Assembly: GCA_028278645.1 (NCBI GenBank)
Contig: JANQDZ010000075.1
Location: forward strand, 1-48,004
Length of the DNA stretch: 48,004 nt
From: Longimicrobiales bacterium
GTDB taxonomy: Bacteria; Gemmatimonadota; Gemmatimonadetes; Longimicrobiales; Gaopeijiaceae
Direction: 5' to 3'
Shown here: piece after piece, positions 17,127-26,432 of the stretch
Position numbering within the stretch: position 1 is the stretch's first letter
Layout: each line of letters starts with the position of its first letter
Made by a program: the position numbers and the translations under genes
Notes under the pieces: generated by a model
Databases searched by the model: none
Seen by the model: only the letters and a program-made list of their open reading frames with translations
What the model was told of the DNA's origin: nothing

Positions 17127-19757
17127 ATGATCCATCGAGACCTTCACGGCCAGTTCTCTCGGAGTATCCTCGTGGCCCTCGTCCTTACCTTCCTTTGGGT
17201 GTTCCCCCGGGGCGAGGTGCAAGGCCAGAGCTACGATCCGGACTCCATCCTGAAAGCTGAAGGGTACATCACGCCCCCAGACGAGGTCCTTTCGGCGGTC
17301 CTGGCACCGCGCTGGAACAATCTCAGCTTTTCAAACCCCAACGCCGACGGATCGTGGTATCTACAATCCCTGAGCGACGGGCTTCCTCATATCGCTGAAT
17401 TCTCGAAGCCCTACCATGAACTCGGCGGCACGTTTATCGATTTCGCCGCCAACCGGAGTCGGAACCTGACCACAAGGGGAAATGTGGGCTTCCGCCTTCA
17501 CTCTACCGACGGTCAGACAAGGGATATCCAGGTCCCTGAGGGAGCACGGGTCTCGAACCCCAGCTGGTCTCCAGACGGCCAAAAGCTCGCTTTTTTCGCC
17601 CACACCCCCGCGAAAACGCATATCTACGTGGCCGATGTGTCGAATGGGCGGTCCCGGAGCATCACCAGGAATCGGCCTGTGCTGGCGACGGCGGTAACCG
17701 GATTCAGCTGGACGGAAGACAGTCGGTACATCATGACGGTCCTGGTGCCGAACAATCGACCGCCCATGCCGACTCGTGGTCCCGTGTGGACAGGTCCTGA
17801 AATCAAGGTGAGCGAGGACGGGGAGAACATGGTCCGGACCTACCCCAGCCTCATGGGCACTCCGTTTGAGAAAGACCTCTTGGAATGGCACCTGACAGGA
17901 CAGCTGGCCCGTATCGAGGTAGAGAACCGTCGGGTCACGGAGATCGGCGAACCCACCATGATCCGGAGCGTCAACGCTTCCCATGACGGGGAGCACTTCC
18001 GTGTGACGCAAACCGTGCGGCCCTTCTCCTATACCGTCCCGGCAAGCAGCGCGGGCCGAGTGGAGGAGCTCTGGGATATCGACGCCAACGTCCTCGACAC
18101 CTTGAACGACACCCCCCTCAATACGGGAATCCGGGACGACGACGACGACGATGACGAGGATGAGGAGGAGGACCGGCGCCGAAGCATGACCTGGGCTCCC
18201 GACGGGAATGGACTCATCTATCTGGAACGAGACCCGCCTCCCGACAGCACCGAGGCCGATTCGGCCGCAGCTGCCGAGGAAGAGGAGGAAGAAGATGAGG
18301 AGCGGCAACGCCGGATGGACCGGGTTATGCGCTGGGTGCCACCGTTCGGCGAGGACGATACCGAGGTGATCTACGAGACCTCCACCCAGATGACCTCGGC
18401 CCGCTTTTCCGAGGACATGAGCATTCTCTTCGGGACCGAGCGGCGGGGTCAAAGCACTCACACCTACGCAGTCTTCCTGGACGACCCCGAGGAGAAGCAC
18501 ACCATCACACGATTCAACTCGGAGGACTTCTATGAGAATCCGGGAAGCCTGGTCTCCGACGGTCTAAGCCTCGGTGGCGGCGGAGGCGGATTCCGCTTCG
18601 GCGGCGGCGGAGGGGGTTCGGGTACCGTCCGGGTTTCGGCTGACGGAGAACACGTCTTCCTCCGGGGCACCCAGTATGACGAAAACCCAGAGGACGTTGG
18701 CCCCTTCGTGTTTATAGACAAAGTGAACATTCGAGATGGCGAGAAGACCCGGATCTACGAGAGCGACAACGATGGCGTGTTCGAGTCTCCGGTCGTCGCC
18801 GTCGACTTGGAAGCCGGCCGTTTCATCGTGAACCGGGAAAGTCCCACCGAGGTCGACCAGAACTACCTCCGGGAAGGATCGAACCTGACCCAGATCACGG
18901 AAAACGTGGACTACACCCCTGACCTCACCAGAGCCGCCAAACACCGGTTCCGGGTTACGCGGCCCGATGGGTTCTCCTTCCCCGTGACGGTGACAGTTCC
19001 TGAGAGTTTCCGACCCGGCCATCCCATGCCGGCCATGTTCTGGTTCTACCCTCGGGAATTTACGGACCAGGAGAGCTATGACGAGCGGTTCAGGACCTTC
19101 AACAAGAACACTTTCACCGGATACGGCACCCGGTCCATGGCTTACCTGACCCGCCTTGGATACGTGGTGGTCGAGCCCGAATCGCCCATCGTCGGCGACC
19201 AGGGTGTAATGAACAACAACTACGTCCACGACCTCAGGAACAATCTCAGCGCGGTCATCGACACCGTCGTGAATCGAGGATGGGTCGATCGCGGCCGCCT
19301 GGGTCTCGGCGGGCATAGCTACGGAGCTTTCTCCACCGCCAACGCCATGGTCCATACCCCGTTCTTTAAAGCCGGGATCGCGGGAGACGGAAACTACAAC
19401 CGGACGCTTACGCCACTGGCCTTCCAGAGCGAGCGCCGACTCCTTTGGGAAGCCCCCCAAGTCTATCTGGGAATGTCTCCCTTCCTACATGCGAACAACA
19501 TGACCGGCGCCCTCCTTCTGTACCACGGCATCAAGGACCAGAACGTGGGGACCTTCTTGATCCACTCTCCACGGATGTTCGAGGCTCTGAACGCCCTGGA
19601 TAAGGACGTGGCCATGTACCTCTACCCCGAGGAAGCCCACGGCCCGGCAACAGAGGAAACTACGCTGGACCTCTGGGCTCGGTGGGTGGCCTGGTTGGAT
19701 AAGTGGGTAAAGAACCCACCCCCGCCAGGCGGTGAAAAAGATGAGGGCGGTCTATAA
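17127..19757 (+). CDS. Secreted S9-family (prolyl oligopeptidase-like) serine peptidase
   Basis: The start at 17127 has GGAGG five bases upstream; an earlier in-frame ATG at 17073 has no such site. The 876-residue product has a signal peptide (FSRSILVALVLTFLWVFP), a beta-propeller region (about 60-610) and a C-terminal alpha/beta-hydrolase domain. The catalytic triad is visible: Ser731 in GGHSYGAF, Asp804 in HGIKDQN and His838 in EEAHGP. Its architecture matches glutamyl endopeptidase/S9C-type enzymes. Two acidic runs (about 352-364 and 400-412) and a Gly-rich FRFGGGGGGSG loop (near 490) interrupt the propeller. It probably degrades peptides outside the cytoplasm. A strong terminator follows. 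Confidence 0.9.
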   Translation: MIHRDLHGQFSRSILVALVLTFLWVFPRGEVQGQSYDPDSILKAEGYITPPDEVLSAVLAPRWNNLSFSNPNADGSWYLQSLSDGLPHIAEFSKPYHELGGTFIDFAANRSRNLTTRGNVGFRLHSTDGQTRDIQVPEGARVSNPSWSPDGQKLAFFAHTPAKTHIYVADVSNGRSRSITRNRPVLATAVTGFSWTEDSRYIMTVLVPNNRPPMPTRGPVWTGPEIKVSEDGENMVRTYPSLMGTPFEKDLLEWHLTGQLARIEVENRRVTEIGEPTMIRSVNASHDGEHFRVTQTVRPFSYTVPASSAGRVEELWDIDANVLDTLNDTPLNTGIRDDDDDDDEDEEEDRRRSMTWAPDGNGLIYLERDPPPDSTEADSAAAAEEEEEEDEERQRRMDRVMRWVPPFGEDDTEVIYETSTQMTSARFSEDMSILFGTERRGQSTHTYAVFLDDPEEKHTITRFNSEDFYENPGSLVSDGLSLGGGGGGFRFGGGGGGSGTVRVSADGEHVFLRGTQYDENPEDVGPFVFIDKVNIRDGEKTRIYESDNDGVFESPVVAVDLEAGRFIVNRESPTEVDQNYLREGSNLTQITENVDYTPDLTRAAKHRFRVTRPDGFSFPVTVTVPESFRPGHPMPAMFWFYPREFTDQESYDERFRTFNKNTFTGYGTRSMAYLTRLGYVVVEPESPIVGDQGVMNNNYVHDLRNNLSAVIDTVVNRGWVDRGRLGLGGHSYGAFSTANAMVHTPFFKAGIAGDGNYNRTLTPLAFQSERRLLWEAPQVYLGMSPFLHANNMTGALLLYHGIKDQNVGTFLIHSPRMFEALNALDKDVAMYLYPEEAHGPATEETTLDLWARWVAWLDKWVKNPPPPGGEKDEGGL

Positions 19758-19825
19758 GAAGTAGGCTTGTAGAACCGGGCCCAGCATCCGGACAATACCG
19801 AAACCCGCCCCAGTCCTGAACCAAG

Positions 19826-19856
19826 AGAGGCCCCGCCGATTGGCGGGGCCTCTTTT
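19826..19856 (+). terminator. Terminator between S9 peptidase and SET gene, probably bidirectional
   Basis: A 12-bp perfect stem (AGAGGCCCCGCC at 19826-19837 with 19842-19853), four-base loop GATT, then four T on the plus strand (19853-19856). On the minus strand the stem is followed by a weaker tract. It separates two convergent genes. Confidence 0.85.
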
Positions 19857-19910
19857 CGCTGGGAAACCTCCCTCAGCCAGGAAGCCTCTTTTCATCAGGG
19901 AGCCTTCTTC

Positions 19911-20411
19911 CTAAGAAGCCTTCTTCTCCCGCCTCAGGTGGTACTTCTTCCGGAGGTATGAGCTGATCTGACTGCCCAGGGCCATTCGCTGATCAGGCGT
20001 GAGGCCCGAAAAACCTCTCACAGTCCCGTAGCAGATCGCGGCCCCGCAATCACACTCGAACGGTTGGGCGAGGTGGTCTTCCGACGCACAGTAATTGATG
20101 GTGATCTCAGACCCACTCGGTATCGGAACGGCGGCGCGGATCACGGGCCGGGACAGGTCGGAAGAGTCCACGAAGGCGTTGGCCACACATGCGTGTTGGG
20201 TTTCCCCGTGGACCCGCCCGCTGAGGTCGCAGTGTTGGCTCTCACTTACCTGAATGGTGTACTTCGTTGGCCGTTCCAGGCGGGGGCCCCTCAAACGAAC
20301 GATAACGGCCCCACTCGGAATCGGTGCCGACGTCAACACCCGGATTCGCCCACCCAGAGATCTGAGCTCGAGGGCGTTCTCGAAGGAGACAGGCGTATTC
20401 TGCGAAGTCAT
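19911..20411 (-). CDS. SET-domain protein with post-SET cysteine motif
   Basis: The 166-residue protein follows the SET fold: an N-terminal strand pair (GRIRVLTSAPIPSGAVIVRL), a KYTIQV strand, QHACVAN (72-78) where SET enzymes have the NHSCxPN motif, SGSEITINY with the conserved Tyr107, and a post-SET FECDCGAAIC with Cys120, Cys122 and Cys127. SET proteins transfer methyl groups from S-adenosylmethionine to lysines or other amines. The key Asn of NHSC is Gln72 here, so activity is uncertain. The start is six bases downstream of the CapA-like gene stop, so the two are probably cotranscribed. Confidence 0.75.
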   Translation of the reverse strand: MTSQNTPVSFENALELRSLGGRIRVLTSAPIPSGAVIVRLRGPRLERPTKYTIQVSESQHCDLSGRVHGETQHACVANAFVDSSDLSRPVIRAAVPIPSGSEITINYCASEDHLAQPFECDCGAAICYGTVRGFSGLTPDQRMALGSQISSYLRKKYHLRREKKAS

Positions 20412-20417
20412 GGCGCC

Positions 20418-21815
20418 TTACCGAATCCTCACCACGCCGATTCCGTTCTCGAAGGCGATCTCCGTGCCCCACGGCTGGGAGTACTCCCGGGTCTCGTCAA
20501 TGATCTTCTTCGCCAGATCACCTGTCGCCAGAAGGGGGCGCCCCCTCTGTGGGCGGTCCAGACCGTGGCCAAGAGTAATGGGATGGAGTTCCACACCCGA
20601 CAACTCACCGTCCTGGAATCGGACCATGGCCACAAAAGCTTCCCAAACCTGCGGGCGGGAGGGGAAGCCGCCCGTCCTCTGCCGGGCGTCGAAGAAGTCC
20701 GGGGCCACCGCCTCGGGACCGAGTGCGTATCTCTCGTAGTTGTCGGCCGGCTGGCGCGGGACGGTCTCGTTCTGGAAGAGGAAGTCACCCAGCGAGTAGA
20801 AGATGGGCTTGCCCTTGTAGATCTCGACGCCTCTCAGCACATGGGGACCGTGGGCCAGGAAGATGTCGGCTCCGGCGTCGATCACTGCGTGGGCTACCTC
20901 GACGATGAAGTCAGCGGGATAGTTGTTCGTCCTCCCCGACTCGTGGGAGTGGCTGGAGAAGATCACGAAGTTCGCCTGCCGTTTCGCTTCTTCGACCGCC
21001 TGGACAATCTCTGCCAAATCACCCTCGTTCACCGTTGTCAACGATCGGTACTCATTCCCCACGGTGAACACTTCGCCAAACATGCTGACCCGATCCCCGG
21101 CGCCCCGGGGCCGGCCCATGCCCTCCCGGAAGTCCCTGAGGGCCTCCATTTGAGCTTCGGTGATCTCGTATGTCCTGTCGTAACGGAGAGGGCTCAAGCC
21201 TGGGCGACCCCGAACATCCTTTCTCTGGTGCCCCGCCCGGGACCCGTCGGGGAACGTGGAGGCCGCCGAGATGAGGGCTACTCGCCCGTCGGGCGTTTCC
21301 AGATACCCTGGCGCCCGGGCTTCCGCCAGATTCTCACCCGCTCCTGCGTGCATGAGGCCCGCCGCCTCCACCGCCCGAAGGGTATGGCGGAGCCCCCCAA
21401 CCCCGTAATCCCCTGTGTGGTTGTTGGCCGTGCTCACCATATCAAATCCCATCCAGACCAGTTCCTTGGCGATGGCTGGATCAGCTTGCATGTAGGTCCC
21501 GCCGCTGGCCGAAGCAGGTATGACGTCCTCTTCGAAATTGTGAAGGAGGATTTCCAGGTTCACAAAAGCCGCCGAGGCCCCTTGGATCAGGTCTCTGAGG
21601 GCCAGGAACTCGGGCTCATCAAAGACCGAGAGTTTCCTGGTGATGATGGCGTCACCTGTGAGGGCCAAGACCATCTCCCCCCCGGCATCGGCATGAGGCA
21701 GGCTGGATTGCCCCACAACGGCCGTGGGAAGGAGCATTCCAACCAAGAATCCCAGAGTGAGAAAGCGACCCGGGCCACGACGAGAGAGAATCCCCTCAGC
21801 TCGAGATCGAGGCAT
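20418..21815 (-). CDS. CapA-family (poly-gamma-glutamate-type) secreted phosphoesterase-like protein
   Basis: A signal peptide (RFLTLGFLVGMLLPTAVVGQ) precedes a CapA/PgsA-type domain in a 465-residue protein. Visible motifs: LTGDAIIT near 53, FVNLEILLHN near 85, STANNHTGDYG near 128, SSHSHESGRTNN near 330, and FLAHGPHVLRGVEIYKGKPIFYSLGD near 365. The Asp, Asn-Glu, Asn-His and His residues are those that would bind metal in this calcineurin-like fold. Members are linked to capsule and poly-gamma-glutamate export, but many are free-standing secreted enzymes with unknown substrates. No capBC partners are adjacent, which argues against capsule synthesis. Confidence 0.85.
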   Translation of the reverse strand: MPRSRAEGILSRRGPGRFLTLGFLVGMLLPTAVVGQSSLPHADAGGEMVLALTGDAIITRKLSVFDEPEFLALRDLIQGASAAFVNLEILLHNFEEDVIPASASGGTYMQADPAIAKELVWMGFDMVSTANNHTGDYGVGGLRHTLRAVEAAGLMHAGAGENLAEARAPGYLETPDGRVALISAASTFPDGSRAGHQRKDVRGRPGLSPLRYDRTYEITEAQMEALRDFREGMGRPRGAGDRVSMFGEVFTVGNEYRSLTTVNEGDLAEIVQAVEEAKRQANFVIFSSHSHESGRTNNYPADFIVEVAHAVIDAGADIFLAHGPHVLRGVEIYKGKPIFYSLGDFLFQNETVPRQPADNYERYALGPEAVAPDFFDARQRTGGFPSRPQVWEAFVAMVRFQDGELSGVELHPITLGHGLDRPQRGRPLLATGDLAKKIIDETREYSQPWGTEIAFENGIGVVRIR

Positions 21816-21830
21816 ACGACCCTCCGTGAC

Positions 21831-22289
21831 TTATGAGGAGTTGGGTGTTGATCCACCGAACCAATGAAAGGCCCATTTGCGAAGAGCGCCAGAGGAGAGG
21901 CTCGGCACAACCAAAAAGAGCACAGCTAGAATCCAGAAAGCGGTGGCGATCCAGCTCGAAAACAGGACGTCCCAATCCCCCCCGCTCAGCGCCAGTGATC
22001 TTCTGAGATTTTTCTCCATCAACGGTCCGAGGACGAAACCCAGAATGGCGGGCGGGAGGGGGATCGCCGCCTTGCGAAACACCAATCCCACAAACCCGAA
22101 CCCGACCATGAGGAATACGTCAAAAATGCTCTGGTTCAGCGCATGGACCGCAGTGACGCTGAGGACGGCCACCCCGGGCATGAGGGCCCACCGGGGAATC
22201 TGCAGGACGCGAGCAAAGAAACCCACCAGCAGCGCTATTACCAGCCGAAACCGGCGTACGAACGCCCGCCTGGAGCGGGAGGTGATCAA
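21831..22289 (-). pseudogene. C-terminal fragment of a TctA-type tricarboxylate transporter
   Basis: The 152-residue open frame matches only the last third of TctA, the large membrane subunit of tripartite tricarboxylate transporters (normally about 500 residues). It has membrane helices and LPPAILGFVLGPLMEKNLRR followed by LALSGGDW, which is the TctA C-terminal signature. The substrate-binding N-terminal two thirds are missing; the sequence upstream belongs to the DUF5916 gene. A TTG at 22289 with GGAG four bases before it could still allow translation, and the fragment shows no frameshift. Either a recent truncation or a retained short membrane protein. No tctB or tctC is seen. Confidence 0.7.
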
Positions 22290-22302
22290 ATGACTCCAGT
22301 AT

Positions 22303-24576
22303 TCAGAACGAGAAGAGCTTGGTCGCTTTTACAGTCACGGTCCGCTCCAAGACGCCACCCTGATCCGGGTTTTGGCGTTGGGAGTAGACGATAAAAAGAT
22401 CGCTGAGAGGAGAGTGGATGAAGTTGTACCTCAGGTTCAACACTCGGTCCTCTGAAGCGGTGTTGTACTGGAAGAATGCGCTGATGAAGGAACGGGTTGA
22501 TCCGGCTAGGTCGATTCGGGCCCCGAGGACATCAGCGGTAAAGGAGTCCTCAGGCAGGTCGATATCATTTCGCTCCAACCCCATCTCCACACCAAAGTGG
22601 GGGCTCGGCCTCCAGCCACCTGCCAGGGTGATCGACCTCCTGGTCCCATCGTAGAATCCACCCCCTGACACCCTGATTTCTCCCGAAACTTGCCGGGCAG
22701 CGTTGGATCGGTAACCCAACGACCCTTCTCGGAAGCTGTACCTTCCCTCGGAAATTGATCCCTGGCCAGCCACCGGGAATTCCTCATCGATGACCTCCAG
22801 GCGATCCGACCCGGAAAGGGTGAGCGTGCCACCATCGAGGAAGGCCACACCCAATCCCGCCGTTCCCTTCCTGGTCTCCAAAGCCGACTCCAGGTTGGTG
22901 ATATAGTCCAGCTCGAGATAGGGATTCAGCTCGTTCACGTGAGGGATATTGGGCCGAGGGTGGGCCCCGATCGTTGCATACGAATGCCGGATTCCTTTCC
23001 TGGCCACAAAGCCGATCCCTGGATCGAAGGCATCTCCAATCTCCCGAAACAGGGCCGAGATGTTCCAGAGTCGGTCGCGGAAAGCCGCCGAGACCCGAGC
23101 CGCCCGATTGTTGCCCTCCCGATCCGGATATTGTGAAGCTGCCAGGTAAGAATGGATCAGGAGCTTGTCCCGAATCCTGAGGTTGGCGTCGACACCGTAA
23201 CTCCGATTATAGTCCGACGTCCCGCTGCCCAACCCGTCCCGACTGGCCACCAATCCGCCCACCTGCAGCACCCCGCCAAAACTCCGTCTGATCCGCGCCA
23301 CGGAGAAAAGCTCTCTGGAAAGATCCGGCGTAGCCTCCGTTTGCATGTTCAGAAGGCCGACGTCCAACGAGCCGACCCGACCCGTCAAGCGACCGCCCCC
23401 GACGATGGGAACCGGGCGTCCCCGATGGAGCCCGATACGACGGGAGTGGAACAGGGTGAAGTCCCTGGGGGACGCCCCCAGGCGATAGTTCCTTTCCGAT
23501 ACGTCGCCAAAGGCGAAGATCCCGGCGTTCTCAACGAAGAAGTCTCTCTTCTCGGGGAAGAAAAGGGAGAACCGCGTGAGGTTCACCCTTTCCTGGTCCA
23601 CCTCCACCTGGGAGAAATCGGTTCGGTAGGTGAGATCCAGGGTAAGCCGAGAGGTGACACCGTACTTCAGGTCCATCCCTCCGTCCCACCCAGCGCCGGC
23701 AACGGCATCGGGCACCAGGTCCCCGCCGGAATGATCGGCCAAAACGAACGGTTTGACCGTCAGATTCCGCGGCCGTGGCAGCCCCGAAAGGCCCGTCAGG
23801 GTTCCTGCCAACGCCATGGTGTGGACTCGAGACCTTCGGTCCAGCGGCGCCCAATAGGAGTCCTCGTTGCGGCGCCGCAGTCTGCGAAGGAAGTTCACAC
23901 CCCAGGTTTGGTCCTCCACGCGGGGATCGAACCGGAGGGTCGTGAAGGGGATGGCCAGCTCAACCGTCCACCCCTCATCGTGGATCGTGGTCTCGAGTTG
24001 GATGACCCCTTCCCATGCCAGGTTGCTGGTGCGGGAATTATCGAAGGTCTGCCCGTCTTTCACCGCGCCCCTGGGGTTGATCAGGAACATGAACGAGTTC
24101 CTGCGATCCAGGAACGTGTCCAAGGTCACGGCGAAGACGTCGTCGTCGTGGGTTTCAAAGTCCTGGTCCAGAAACTGCGCCGTGATGCCCGAGGGATCGG
24201 AGTCGTACAGCAAAGCACCTACGTAAAGAAACCGATCGTCGTACAGCACCCTTACCACCGTCTCTTCCGAGGCTGGGGCGCCGGCGTCGGGCATGGCCTG
24301 GATGAACCGAGTGATGGGTTCGGCACCATTCCACGCCGCCTCGTCCAGTATCCCGTCTACTACGATGGGATCCGGTGTCCGGAAAGCTGCCGCTGTGGGT
24401 CTCGGGAAAGCCTCAGGATCCCGGGGGCCGCCGGCCTCCGATTCCTGCGTGGACTGGGTCCCCACCTGGGCCTGGAGGGTCTCGGGCTCGGCCAACAGCC
24501 CCAGGAACGCGGCTGAGGAAAAGACGAGGGTTGCGGGGAGAGAGGTAGCCCGAAGGACGGAGCAGAGGAGGGGCAT
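22303..24576 (-). CDS. Outer-membrane DUF5916 protein with N-terminal CBM9-like domain
   Basis: A 757-residue protein with a signal peptide (SLPATLVFSSAAFLGLLAEP). Residues about 65-260 are a carbohydrate-binding module family 9-like sandwich (IVVDGILDEAAWNGAE, YDDRFLYVGALLYDSDP, WTVELAIPFTTLRF). The rest is a DUF5916 region rich in amphipathic strands (LFFPEKRDFFVENAGIFAFG, then many alternating strands up to the last LRYNFIHSPLSDLFIVYSQR), consistent with an outer-membrane barrel. Ligand unknown; possibly a polysaccharide. It starts three bases after the ABC exporter stop, so the genes are cotranscribed. Confidence 0.85.
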   Translation of the reverse strand: MPLLCSVLRATSLPATLVFSSAAFLGLLAEPETLQAQVGTQSTQESEAGGPRDPEAFPRPTAAAFRTPDPIVVDGILDEAAWNGAEPITRFIQAMPDAGAPASEETVVRVLYDDRFLYVGALLYDSDPSGITAQFLDQDFETHDDDVFAVTLDTFLDRRNSFMFLINPRGAVKDGQTFDNSRTSNLAWEGVIQLETTIHDEGWTVELAIPFTTLRFDPRVEDQTWGVNFLRRLRRRNEDSYWAPLDRRSRVHTMALAGTLTGLSGLPRPRNLTVKPFVLADHSGGDLVPDAVAGAGWDGGMDLKYGVTSRLTLDLTYRTDFSQVEVDQERVNLTRFSLFFPEKRDFFVENAGIFAFGDVSERNYRLGASPRDFTLFHSRRIGLHRGRPVPIVGGGRLTGRVGSLDVGLLNMQTEATPDLSRELFSVARIRRSFGGVLQVGGLVASRDGLGSGTSDYNRSYGVDANLRIRDKLLIHSYLAASQYPDREGNNRAARVSAAFRDRLWNISALFREIGDAFDPGIGFVARKGIRHSYATIGAHPRPNIPHVNELNPYLELDYITNLESALETRKGTAGLGVAFLDGGTLTLSGSDRLEVIDEEFPVAGQGSISEGRYSFREGSLGYRSNAARQVSGEIRVSGGGFYDGTRRSITLAGGWRPSPHFGVEMGLERNDIDLPEDSFTADVLGARIDLAGSTRSFISAFFQYNTASEDRVLNLRYNFIHSPLSDLFIVYSQRQNPDQGGVLERTVTVKATKLFSF

Positions 24577-24579
24577 GGG

Positions 24580-26370
24580 TTAGTCCGTCAGCTCCTTGCT
24601 GGACGCGATTGCGTCGTCGAACTGACGGCTGTAGAGACGGTGATAGACGTCGCTTCGGTTTAGGAGTTCCGCGTGCTTCCCACTGTCCACGATGGTCCCT
24701 CCATCCAGGACCAGGATCTCATCGGCTCGGATCACTGTGGAAAGCCGATGGGCGATAACCACAGTGGTCCGCCCCGCCATTAGATGGTCGAGGGCATCTT
24801 GGACAAGGGCCTCGCTTTCGGCGTCCAGGCTCGAGGAAGCTTCATCCAGGATGAGCACCGCTGGCTTCTTCAGCATGACCCGGGCGATGGCGATCCGCTG
24901 CCTCTGCCCAGCGCTCAGAGTGATGCCCCGCTCCCCAACGATCTGATCGTACCCATCCGGGAAGCCCGTGATGAACTCGTGGGCGTGAGCCAGGCGGGCA
25001 GCCTCCCAGATATCGGGGTCGGTGGCACCTGGCCGACCGTATGCCAGGTTCTCTCGGATGGTCCCGGCGAACAGCATTGGTTCCTGCGGAACGATCCCGA
25101 TCTGGCTCCGAAGCTCCTGGAGGCCGAGGGTCCGGACGTCTAAGCCATCCAGGCACACCTCCCCCTCTTCCACGTCGTAGAACCGCGGGATCAGAGAGGC
25201 GAGGGTGCTTTTTCCGGCCCCCGAGCTTCCCACCAGAGCCACTCTCTCTCCCCGACCGATCTCCACATCGATGTTCTCCAGGACCAGGGGATGCTCGGCA
25301 CCATACCGGAACGAAACGCCCCTGTAGGTCACCTCACCGCGGACAGGCCGTTCCAGAGACACAGGGGAAGTCGGCGCCCGAAGGGAAACCGGGTGTTGAA
25401 TCAGATCAAAAATTCGCTCCGCGGCCCCGGCGGCTTCCTGTAGGTTGCCCCAGAATCCGGCCAAGGAGATCACGGCTCCAGCGATGGTCACGGCATAGAG
25501 GAGGAACGCCACCAGGTCCCCTGCGGTCAGGGCGCCCTCCAACACCAACCGCCCACCCACCCACAGAACCAGGACTATGGCTCCGAAGGCGGAGAAGGTC
25601 ACGGCCCCTGTTAGTCCAGCCCTGGCAACGGCCCGGCGGAGACCTTCGTCACGGACGTCCTCTACGTCCCCCCTGAACCTTCGCTCCTCCCACTCCTCCC
25701 GTGTAAAAGCCTGGACAATCTGTATCTGGGTGAAAACCTGCTCGGCTCTGGCAACGGCTTCAGCCAGCCGATCCTGGATGCTCGTGCTGAGACGTCGCAC
25801 ACGCCGCCCCAGGAGCCACCCTACGATGGCCGTGAACGGAATGGCCACCAGCGTCGCCAGCGTGAGCTGGGGATGGGTGATGGTCACCAGGAACAGAGCA
25901 CCGACAAGGAACACTCCCTGGCGAATCAGCTCGGGAATCCCGAATCGCAGGACACCCTGAACCAAACCAGTGTCCGATGAGATACGGGAGGTCAGCTCTC
26001 CGACCCTCCTGGTATCGAAGAAGCCCGGAGGTTGATAAACCAAAGCCTTGAAGAGGTCCTGCCTGAGAGCCGCCACCACCCGCTCCGAGGTGGAGGCTGT
26101 GAGATAAGACTGACCGAAGTTTATGAAGGCCTGAATGGCAAAAAGGCTGAGGAGACCCAGGGCGATCAGGTTGAGGAGCCTCGAGTCACCGGCCAGGAAT
26201 GCCGAGTCCAACAGCTCCCGCACCACCAGCGGGAAGGCCAGGCCGATGCCGGTGGCCATGAGCAGCAGAACCCCCGCCACGGCCAACGCTCCCTTGTAGG
26301 GCGCGATCCGAGGAATCAGGAGCTTCAAGAAGCCCCAAGTCTGGCGCGGGGTGTAGCGTTTCTTAGCCAT
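24580..26370 (-). CDS. MsbA-like ABC exporter half-transporter (permease-ATPase fusion)
   Basis: From the chosen ATG at 26370 (MAKKRYTPRQTW) the protein has 596 residues; an ATG at 26442 would extend it into the region of the divergent ctaA start. Six membrane helices (about 20-310) are followed by an ATPase: Walker A GSSGAGKSTLASLIP, signature ITLSAGQRQRIA (LSAGQ instead of LSGGQ), Walker B VLILDEASSSLD and the switch VVIAHRLST. It would work as a homodimer and export a lipid, peptide or drug. The following DUF5916 gene, three bases away, suggests an envelope role, but the substrate is unknown. Confidence 0.9.
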   Translation of the reverse strand: MAKKRYTPRQTWGFLKLLIPRIAPYKGALAVAGVLLLMATGIGLAFPLVVRELLDSAFLAGDSRLLNLIALGLLSLFAIQAFINFGQSYLTASTSERVVAALRQDLFKALVYQPPGFFDTRRVGELTSRISSDTGLVQGVLRFGIPELIRQGVFLVGALFLVTITHPQLTLATLVAIPFTAIVGWLLGRRVRRLSTSIQDRLAEAVARAEQVFTQIQIVQAFTREEWEERRFRGDVEDVRDEGLRRAVARAGLTGAVTFSAFGAIVLVLWVGGRLVLEGALTAGDLVAFLLYAVTIAGAVISLAGFWGNLQEAAGAAERIFDLIQHPVSLRAPTSPVSLERPVRGEVTYRGVSFRYGAEHPLVLENIDVEIGRGERVALVGSSGAGKSTLASLIPRFYDVEEGEVCLDGLDVRTLGLQELRSQIGIVPQEPMLFAGTIRENLAYGRPGATDPDIWEAARLAHAHEFITGFPDGYDQIVGERGITLSAGQRQRIAIARVMLKKPAVLILDEASSSLDAESEALVQDALDHLMAGRTTVVIAHRLSTVIRADEILVLDGGTIVDSGKHAELLNRSDVYHRLYSRQFDDAIASSKELTD

Positions 26371-26432
26371 GTCGCCGCAAGTTACTAGCCCGACGGGATC
26401 CATTCCACGGTAAGGAGGGTAACGGGCGCACC

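Noticed and set aside
20064-21836. Long plus-strand open frame (590 codons) opposite the CapA and SET genes
   Set aside because: It is antisense to two well-supported genes, has no recognisable domain, and long shadow frames are expected in GC-rich DNA.
23152-24516. 454-codon plus-strand frame opposite the DUF5916 gene
   Set aside because: Shadow frame with His/Gly/Arg-rich composition and no family match.
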